DNA from: Pirellulales bacterium
Lineage (GTDB): Bacteria; Planctomycetota; Planctomycetia; Pirellulales; JAICIG01
DNA: 5,024 nucleotides
Direction of reading: 5' to 3'
NCBI GenBank assembly: GCA_025924495.1
Contig: JAICIG010000519.1
Span: 1 to 5,024, forward strand
The position numbers and the translations under genes are program-made. The stretch's first letter is position 1. Each line of letters starts with the position of its first letter. Of the stretch, positions 1 through 5,024 are shown one piece after another. The notes beneath the pieces were generated by a model. It was not told where the DNA came from. It saw only the letters and a list, made by a program, of their open reading frames with translations, and ran no database searches.

Positions 1-278
1 CGGTGTTTGAGCAGCAATGGCATGTCGGGATTCAACTCCGCCGCGCGACTCGTGAGATCGAGGACCTCGTCCCAGTGATTTCTTGAGGTTTCGACAATCG
101 CGACTTGCGCCAATCGCCAAGCCGCTAATGGTTTTGGCAGCGGCACGTCGAGCGTTGCCCGAAGCTTTTGCTCGGCCTGATCAAACTCACCCTGGCCGAG
201 CAAGATGGCGGCCTCGTGCACGGCAGAAATCGCCTCGACCTTACGTGGGGTAAAACCGTGCGGGCCGATCTCGTCCAT
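1..278 (-). CDS. TPR-like repeat protein, N-terminal part, cut by left window edge
   Basis: An open minus-strand frame gives 92 residues from the ATG at 278-276 and leaves the window without a stop. The product is helical and alanine/leucine-rich. Two helix-pair units look like tetratricopeptide repeats. The first is at about residues 18-46, with AAILLGQGEFDQAEQKLR as core. The second is at about 52-87, with AAWRLAQVAIVE followed by WDEVLDLTSRAAELNP. The asparagine-proline ending of the second is typical of TPR units. TPR proteins are usually protein-binding scaffolds, and no enzymatic role can be read here. The frame stays open upstream of the ATG to an in-frame stop at 338-336, and that stretch (SENTHFFCAAAM) reads like coding sequence. 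The true start may therefore be a non-standard codon, or the gene may have lost its N-terminus. There is no clear ribosome binding site. The neighbouring recombinase is divergent, so they are not co-transcribed. TPR-like character is fairly secure; start and integrity are not. Confidence 0.6.
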   Translation of the reverse strand, partial: MDEIGPHGFTPRKVEAISAVHEAAILLGQGEFDQAEQKLRATLDVPLPKPLAAWRLAQVAIVETSRNHWDEVLDLTSRAAELNPDMPLLLKH

Positions 279-406
279 CGCGGCAGCGCAAAAGAAGTGC
301 GTATTTTCCGAAGCGGGGGCATCAACCTGATGCGTTTAGCGTGCGTCGGCGATCATTCAAGACGAAGAACGAGTAAAGCATTTCCATTCCCGCTTGGAGT
401 TGGCTC

Positions 407-478
407 CGCTGTGTCAGTGCTGACGTTCCGTCTCCAAAGTAGCGCTAACATCGCCTCGTCGGCGACACTGACGTAGCG
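407..478. repeat. Imperfect inverted repeat pair
   Basis: Arms 407-422 and 463-478 match as inverted copies at 12 of 16 positions, around a perfect core of GTCAGTG at 413-419 and CACTGAC at 466-472. The left arm also belongs to a nested palindrome, GTCAG-TG-CTGAC, at 413-424. No T-run follows, so it is not a normal terminator. It could be an operator, a recombination-related site of the adjacent integrase, or chance. Confidence 0.25.
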
Positions 479-660
479 GCAAAGCTGGAACGCGAACTAT
501 CGGCTAATTAAAGTCGGGCAAGACCGAGTCTGATCGCGACTCGCGTCTTGATCACTTCTTTTTCTCGCTCCTCGGACGGGATGCGACGCACTGCATGAAG
601 CGCAGCACGCTGCCGCCAGCCAGCAGGATCGAGCATTGGAGGATATATGCAGGCGGCAAT

Positions 661-664
661 GGAG
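661..664 (+). promoter_or_regulatory. Ribosome binding site of the recombinase
   Basis: GGAG lies eight bases before the ATG at 673, a normal spacing, and it supports that start. A stronger GGAGG at 638-642 stands only four bases before another ATG at 647. That ATG opens a 38-codon frame (647-763) in a different phase with no recognisable product, so I do not assign it. Confidence 0.5.
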
Positions 665-672
665 TTTAGCCC

Positions 673-1715
673 ATGCCTACGACTCTCGATGCCGCTGTGG
701 ATGGATATTTTGCCGCCAGAAACCTTGCGCGCGCGACCCGAGGCGTGTATCGTACCACGCTGAGGAAGTGGAAAGAGTGGGGCCAAGGAGTCCCGATCGA
801 AGAACTCGGCCGAAAGGAGATTCGCGAATTCGTGGACTGGGTTTTCGAACGCGCCGTGACCCACGAAGAGCGAAACCCGGGGCGAACTTCCGACAAGTCG
901 CGCGAGCACTTGCGCGCGATCATCGCTTGGGCTTGGGAGCAGGACCTCATCGTTTCCCCACCTTTCCAAGACCAAGACCGCAACGCGACGTTGCCGGTCG
1001 GCACTACTTGACCAAAGCTGAATTGAATGCGTTGTATTTCGCCACCCACAAAATGAAGCGGCCGCGAGCCTGGGACGATCCGATCCCTGTCGGCCGCTAT
1101 TGGCGCAGCGCACTCGTGTTGTTCTACAACTATGGCCTCGATACCGGAACGATCTGGAAATGCGATCCATCTCACGAGCCGCTCCTATGGCGGCACGTGT
1201 CGTGGAGCCGGCATTCGCCTGATCGCGAGATCAAGGAGCAATCCCCGTGGGGATGGCTTTTCTATCGCAGGGTAAAGACGGGAAAGGCATTTTACCGGCC
1301 CATGAATCGGATCGTGCATGCCCACATCAAAAGCCTGATGCCAGAAAGCCCGGAGCCCGACGCCCCGGTCTTCCTTGGCGGAAGTGCTCGGCCTAACGTC
1401 CGGTTCATAGCTCTCTGCAAGCTGGCAGGGATCAAGCCCAAGAAAAACCTCGAAACTGGCGAAGACCAGCCCTGGGTGCTGAAGGACCTCAGGAAAACCT
1501 GTGCGACCTATTACGACGCACACGTTCCCGAATCGTCGATCGAGATCCTGGGGCACTCGGTCGGTGGGATCACCTATCGGCATTATGCCCATCGAGCGCC
1601 GCTGGCTTTCAAGGCAATTATGACGCTGCCACAGCCGACGGCCTTCACGACCCTCGTCAAAGGCTATGAAGGTCAGTGCCCGTGCTGCCGACGGCCATTT
1701 GCCGACGCGGGTTAA
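673..1715 (+). pseudogene. Tyrosine recombinase/integrase, split by a single frameshift
   Basis: Members of this family cut and rejoin DNA at specific sites through a tyrosine nucleophile. The N-terminal core-binding domain is read from the ATG at 673 (MPTTLDAAVDGYF, then ATRGVYRTTLRKW) and would stop at 1009-1011. The catalytic domain continues in another phase from about 963 (RDVAGRHYLTKAEL) to the TAA at 1713-1715. Joined at CCA-CCT-TTt-CCA (958-968), the two parts give about 347 residues, a normal integrase length. Catalytic features seen: Lys in VKTGK (1275-1277), Arg in DLRK (1491-1493), His in LGHS (1554-1556) and the probable nucleophile Tyr in RHYAH (1584-1586). The first catalytic Arg, expected in a GLR-type motif, appears as Asp in GLDTGT (1140-1142). 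The HxxR histidine is Lys. The C-terminus carries CPCC. The simplest cause is loss of one T from a TTTT run. A sequencing error would restore an intact gene. Family assignment is firm; activity is doubtful. Confidence 0.87.
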
Positions 1716-1833
1716 CTACACTGGGTCGATGCCGCCTGCATAGGAAAAGCAGCCGGCGTCAAACCGGGGAACGCAATCTGTGTTCCATGCCAAGCCGCAA
1801 CGCTGTTATTGCCAGAATCTGCTTGACCGTGGC

Positions 1834-1848
1834 TTCCCACGATGGGAA
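1834..1848. promoter_or_regulatory. Small palindrome, possible operator before the Gly-Gly protein operon
   Basis: TTCCCA-CGA-TGGGAA is a perfect 6-base inverted repeat 41 bases upstream of the ATG at 1890. It follows a TTGACC (1823-1828) that could serve as a -35 box, with an A/T-rich AAAAAT at 1847-1852 as a poor -10. One such palindrome is expected by chance in about 5 kb, so this is only a position-based candidate. The rest of the 1716-1889 gap shows nothing recognisable. Confidence 0.2.
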
Positions 1849-1889
1849 AAATTTGTGAAACCAAACGCGTCTTAAACGGTCGCCAAGCC

Positions 1890-2264
1890 ATGGCAAGAAC
1901 GCTGACCATTTGCGATCGGTCGACGGACGGCCGCTCGCAGAGCGAGTTCACGCTCGATTTTATTACCGACCGCGTCACTGTCCGCGAGCTGATACGCAGC
2001 CGGGTTTATCAAGAGGTGCAGGATCAGAAACTGGCTTCCGGCGTGTTTCAAGGTTTAGCTCAACCGGCAGAGCAGAATACCGTTGGAGGCCGCCGCGAAC
2101 TCGACTGGAAGCAGCAGTTCGAGCTGGCCCTAAAAGCCTTTGAGTGGCGGCAGGTGCTCGTCCTCGTCAGCGACCGCCAGCTCGACGAACTCGATGCCGA
2201 GATCGAAATCGAGCCGGACGCGCGCGTCACTTTTCTGCGGTTGGTTCCGTTGGTCGGAGGCTAG
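1890..2264 (+). CDS. Small ubiquitin-like (beta-grasp candidate) protein ending in Gly-Gly, first gene of the DUF4132 operon
   Basis: The 124-residue product has no signal peptide or membrane segment, so it should be cytoplasmic. The predicted order resembles ubiquitin, MoaD and ThiS. There is strand 1 (residues 4-10, TLTICDR), strand 2 (19-25, EFTLDFI) and helix 1 (29-45, VTVRELIRSRVYQEVQD). A variable loop with a second helix follows (about 47-86), then strand 3 (88-94, QVLVLVS), a short DRQLDELDAEIEI turn-strand, and the last strand with the tail (113-124, VTFLRLVPLVGG). The final residues are Gly-Gly directly before the stop, the mature form of ubiquitin-like and sulfur-carrier proteins. 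The fold is my inference; no activating enzyme or protease is visible in the window. I chose the start at 1890 because MARTLTI begins the first strand. An in-frame ATG at 1842 would add 16 unconvincing residues. Neither start has a clear ribosome binding site. The stop is six bases before the DUF4132 gene, indicating an operon. An alternative role is a non-conjugated adaptor of the DUF4132 protein. Confidence 0.85.
   Translation: MARTLTICDRSTDGRSQSEFTLDFITDRVTVRELIRSRVYQEVQDQKLASGVFQGLAQPAEQNTVGGRRELDWKQQFELALKAFEWRQVLVLVSDRQLDELDAEIEIEPDARVTFLRLVPLVGG
2256..2260 (+). promoter_or_regulatory. Ribosome binding site of the DUF4132 gene, inside the upstream Gly-Gly codons
   Basis: GGAGG, a strong Shine-Dalgarno sequence, lies ten bases before the ATG at 2271. 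It overlaps GGA GGC, the two terminal glycine codons of the small upstream protein, so ribosomes finishing that gene stand on this site. Translational coupling is likely. It confirms the start at 2271. Confidence 0.7.
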
Positions 2265-2270
2265 CTCAAG

Positions 2271-5024
2271 ATGCTCCAGTATGTGGCCGACGTCGAACTA
2301 AGCCCCGTCGCCCGCCGGCAGCTTGAGACATTCATCGACGCCCTTAGCCAGGAGCTTGGCCTGTCGAAACGCCCGCGCACCGCAAGCGCGGCCGAAGCCA
2401 TCAAATCGCAAGACGCGGAAGTAAGACGGCAGATCGCCAAGGCGCTCACGGAACTGGCCGCTCGTCTGCCGCACGACTTGTTCGAGACAGGCAGCGAGCA
2501 CTTTGCCGCCGAACTTCGCCGTTACGCACGGCTCGTCGATGCACAGCAATTGTCCGCGTCAAACGAATACTGCTACTTTTCGCGCATCCGCCGGTCGCCG
2601 CTCGATGCACGCGCTCGGGAGCTGCTGACCGGTTATTTTGACGCTCGGCTGTTCCAAGACGGCGTGGAGGAAGCCGAAAACCGATTGCACGCCGCCGAGC
2701 CCGCGGTTCGCGCCCAGGCGACCTTAGCATTACTCGAGCTAATGCAGGGTCAAGTGGCGGACTTGTACGCGCGCAACGAACAAGTCGCCGCCTTCAACAG
2801 GCGGATGATGCAGAGAGTCACCGAATCCGTTGACGCCCGGGCAAGCAATGCGTCGGCGAGGAGCGCCGAAGACGAAGACTTGCTTTTGCGCCAGACGCTC
2901 TCGCTGGCAGACCAGACGCGTCGCGAACATTACCCGACGCTGACCCTGCTTCGCAAGCTGTTTTCGAAGACGATCAGATTCGAGAAGGACCAGTCTTTGC
3001 TGTTAGCCGAGCTGATTCCCTACTCCCAGGCCGACCAGTTCAACTATCCGCTTTGCGGCGTGGCCAAAGTCCTGGTGGGGCATGTCGAGCAGTATGGCCT
3101 GGAAGACGAAATGCGCCCGCGGCTTGAATCGCTTTGCGCCGCGTTGCTCCGCATCCCCGACAACAATACTCGGCGTTGGGCTACGCGGCTGCGCGAGTTG
3201 GCGACGCCCGCCGGCGACGAAGAGGTTGCCCTCGTCCTGGATCAAAGCGATGCGTGGGCGAATCAGGCGCGCGACGAACTGGCGAAGATGCCCGCAGAGC
3301 GCCGGGGGGCGTGGGCGAAGCTGTTGGAGCACGCGCGCGGCGCCGTCCGCAACAAGCCTTCGAAGGCCTGGCTCAAAACCGCTGCGCCGCTGGTCTCGCG
3401 ACTCGGCGCCGAGCCATACGCATCGACCGTTTGTCGCTGGTTCGCCAACCTGGGCAACCGCAAGCCGACCGACAACAATAGCGACATCATGCGGGGCTTG
3501 CTGCATGCCAGCTTGTTGCTGGATGCGAGACAGGCCGCCGAAGCGAAGGCACTGGAAACGCTCGCCCCGGCGATCGCCGATCTGGCCGAGGCCGGCTGCC
3601 GCCGCAGCACGAGCGGCGCGCTTGTATCTTCGAAGCTGACGACGGCTTGTATTGAAACCTTGGCTGTGTTTCCGCATGTCGGCGCCGCGGCGCAGCTCGG
3701 CCGCCTGAAGCAGCGGCTCAAGGCCGATTGGATTCGCGACAAGGTCGCGCAGGCATTCGCCGAGGCCGTGCAACTCCACGGCCTGCAGGCGGAAGATGTC
3801 GGAGAAAGCCTGACGCCGACGTGCGGCTTTACCGAGGTCGGGCGGCGTTTGGCCGAGTTCGACGGCTACCAGGCCGAACTGTTGATAGAAAGCGGCCACG
3901 GCGTTCGCCTGCGCTGGACGACTCCTGACGGCAAGCAGCAGAAAACCGATCCCGCTAGCGTCAAGCAAAACTTCGCGGCCGAGCTTAAGGCGCTGAAGCA
4001 GTCGGGCGCCGATGCCCTGAAGCTCATCGCGTCTCACCGCGATCGTCTTGACCGATTGTTTATCGAGCGTAAGACCTGGCGATTTGACGTTTGGCGTCAG
4101 CGCTATCTCGATCATCCGCTGGTCGGCGCACTTGCCCGTCGATTGATCTGGAACTTCAAAAGCGGCAAGAAATTGATCGCCGGCATGTGGCAGGCGGGCG
4201 AGTTGGCGGATGTGGGAGGCAAGCGCATTGAGCTATCCGAGCAGGCCGAAGTCGCGCTTTGGCATCCGCTCGGTTCCGCGGGCGAAGAAGTTGACAGTTG
4301 GCGCGCGCGGTTAGGTATGCTCAGCGTTACACAGCCGTTCAAGCAGGCCCATCGCGAGGTTTACCTGCTCACCGACGCCGAACGCGAGACGGAAACGCAC
4401 TCGAACCGATTCGCAGGACATGTCCTGCGGCAGCATCAATTCAACGCCTTGCGCGAGGCGCGCGGCTGGACCTACCCGCTGATGGGACACTGGGATCCCG
4501 GAGATTGCGTGCCGCGACTTTCCCTGCCGCGCGAGAACATGAGCGCGGAGTTCTGGGTGCAGGGAACGGCGGACGATGAGACCTCGCCCGCCGGGGTGCT
4601 GCTGTATGTTTGCAGCGATCAAGTGCGGTTCTACCGCGACGGCGCGCCGTTGTCGTTGACGGATGTTCCGCCGCTCGTGTTCTCGGAAGTGATGCGCGAC
4701 GTCGACCTGTTTGTCGGCGTAGCGAGCATCGGCAATGATCCCAACTGGGGCCCGGCCGCAAGGGAATCAGAAATCGATCAACCCTGCGCGCCTGAGGCGC
4801 AACGGCAGTTTGCCGATTATTGGCAGTCGTTTTCTTTCGGCGAATTGTCCGAAGCTGCAAAGACGCGCGCCAGCGTGCTGCGAGAGATCGTGCCGCGCCT
4901 CAATATCGCCGACCGCTGTACGTTCGAGGAACGGTTTCTGGTCGTTGGCGGCAAGCTGCGAACTTATCGCATTCACCTCGGCAGCGGCAATATTTTGATG
5001 GAGCCCGGATCGCAATACCTGTGC
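2271..5024 (+). CDS. DUF4132 (YehI/MolR-type) protein, cut by right window edge
   Basis: The frame is open for 918 codons from the ATG at 2271 to the window end; the family usually exceeds 1,000 residues, so the C-terminus is missing. Residues 1 to about 560 are a mostly helical region with no N-terminal WGR domain, which some relatives carry. The DUF4132 core follows, from about RYLDHPLVGALARRLIW through QPFKQAHRE (688-696) and SNRFAGHVLRQHQF (711-724). A C-terminal region of this family contains DLFVGVASIGNDPNW (812-826) and RTYRIHLGSGNILM shortly before the edge. There is no signal peptide or membrane segment, so it is probably cytoplasmic. The biochemical function is unknown. The E. coli relative YehI was linked to molybdate metabolism under the name molR, on weak grounds, and its gene lies near AAA+ (yehL), vWA (yehP) and SWIM (yehQ) genes. 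Here its first partner is the small Gly-Gly protein directly upstream. The family call is confident; the role is not known. Confidence 0.95.
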   Translation, partial: MLQYVADVELSPVARRQLETFIDALSQELGLSKRPRTASAAEAIKSQDAEVRRQIAKALTELAARLPHDLFETGSEHFAAELRRYARLVDAQQLSASNEYCYFSRIRRSPLDARARELLTGYFDARLFQDGVEEAENRLHAAEPAVRAQATLALLELMQGQVADLYARNEQVAAFNRRMMQRVTESVDARASNASARSAEDEDLLLRQTLSLADQTRREHYPTLTLLRKLFSKTIRFEKDQSLLLAELIPYSQADQFNYPLCGVAKVLVGHVEQYGLEDEMRPRLESLCAALLRIPDNNTRRWATRLRELATPAGDEEVALVLDQSDAWANQARDELAKMPAERRGAWAKLLEHARGAVRNKPSKAWLKTAAPLVSRLGAEPYASTVCRWFANLGNRKPTDNNSDIMRGLLHASLLLDARQAAEAKALETLAPAIADLAEAGCRRSTSGALVSSKLTTACIETLAVFPHVGAAAQLGRLKQRLKADWIRDKVAQAFAEAVQLHGLQAEDVGESLTPTCGFTEVGRRLAEFDGYQAELLIESGHGVRLRWTTPDGKQQKTDPASVKQNFAAELKALKQSGADALKLIASHRDRLDRLFIERKTWRFDVWRQRYLDHPLVGALARRLIWNFKSGKKLIAGMWQAGELADVGGKRIELSEQAEVALWHPLGSAGEEVDSWRARLGMLSVTQPFKQAHREVYLLTDAERETETHSNRFAGHVLRQHQFNALREARGWTYPLMGHWDPGDCVPRLSLPRENMSAEFWVQGTADDETSPAGVLLYVCSDQVRFYRDGAPLSLTDVPPLVFSEVMRDVDLFVGVASIGNDPNWGPAARESEIDQPCAPEAQRQFADYWQSFSFGELSEAAKTRASVLREIVPRLNIADRCTFEERFLVVGGKLRTYRIHLGSGNILMEPGSQYLC

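Larger units (their letters stand above)
279..672. other. Intergenic stretch without a supportable gene
   Basis: No frame on either strand gives a convincing protein. The longer open frames here overlap the TPR-like gene or the recombinase on the opposite strand and have low-complexity, arginine/serine-rich translations. The stretch contains short inverted repeats (407-478; also a 6-base arm pair 525-530/538-543) and ends in the recombinase ribosome binding site. A minus-strand stretch at 636-508 translates to 42 plausible-looking residues (MLDPAGWRQRAAL at the start) but has no ribosome binding site and no recognisable family. The region may hold the promoters for the divergent genes on each side or remnants of older sequence. 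I see no RNA gene. Confidence 0.45.

Noticed and set aside
168..476. 102-residue plus-strand open frame
   Set aside because: It overlaps the TPR-like minus-strand gene, and its translation looks like an antisense reading without family features.
647..763. 38-codon frame after a perfect GGAGG
   Set aside because: Spacing is only four bases, the product is unrecognisable and it overlaps the recombinase start in another phase. A short leader peptide cannot be excluded but has no support.
958..968. Programmed -1 frameshift signal in the recombinase
   Set aside because: There is no X XXY YYZ heptamer in the correct phase, and I found no obvious stimulatory stem; an indel in the short T-run is simpler.
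508..1170. 220-residue minus-strand open frame opposite the recombinase
   Set aside because: It is antisense to a clearly recognisable integrase, has arginine/serine-rich composition and shows no family motif. Only its last 42 residues lie outside the recombinase, and they lack a ribosome binding site.
114..1889. Direct 10-base repeat TCGCCAAGCC at 114-123 and 1880-1889, considered as attachment sites
   Set aside because: Several 10-base matches are expected by chance in 5 kb, and one copy lies within a coding frame while the other abuts the ATG at 1890.
3003..4115. 370-residue minus-strand open frame
   Set aside because: It lies wholly inside the DUF4132 gene on the opposite strand. Long antisense frames are common in GC-rich genes, and the product shows no recognisable domain.

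Overview
The window reads as bacterial, GC-rich chromosomal DNA. The best guess is a planctomycete or a relative. That guess rests on my recognition of a tyrosine-recombinase subfamily (HYLTKAEL, TYRHYAHRAP, CPCC tail) and a DUF4132 gene pair that I associate with that phylum. It is recall of family appearance, not a search result.

Layout. The left edge (1-278, minus strand) holds the start of a TPR-like protein that runs out of the window. Positions 279-672 have no gene I can defend; they contain only short inverted repeats. Positions 673-1715 (plus strand) encode a complete tyrosine recombinase split by one frameshift near 961-966, so it is probably a decayed integrase, unless the shift is a sequencing error. 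After a 174-base gap with a small palindrome, two genes form a tight operon. The first (1890-2264) is a 124-residue protein that looks like a beta-grasp, ubiquitin-like fold and ends exactly in Gly-Gly. The second (2271 to the right edge, still open) is a large DUF4132 protein of the E. coli YehI/MolR type.

How the genes fit together. The operon pair is the part with system character. In E. coli, yehI (DUF4132) sits near yehL (MoxR-like AAA+ ATPase), yehP (von Willebrand A domain) and yehQ (SWIM zinc finger), so similar partners could lie beyond the right edge. Here a small Gly-Gly protein precedes the DUF4132 gene. Its last two codons also carry the Shine-Dalgarno sequence of that gene, so the two are probably translated together. 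The recombinase next door is consistent with the pair lying in a mobile or island setting, but no attachment sites or element ends can be defined in this window.
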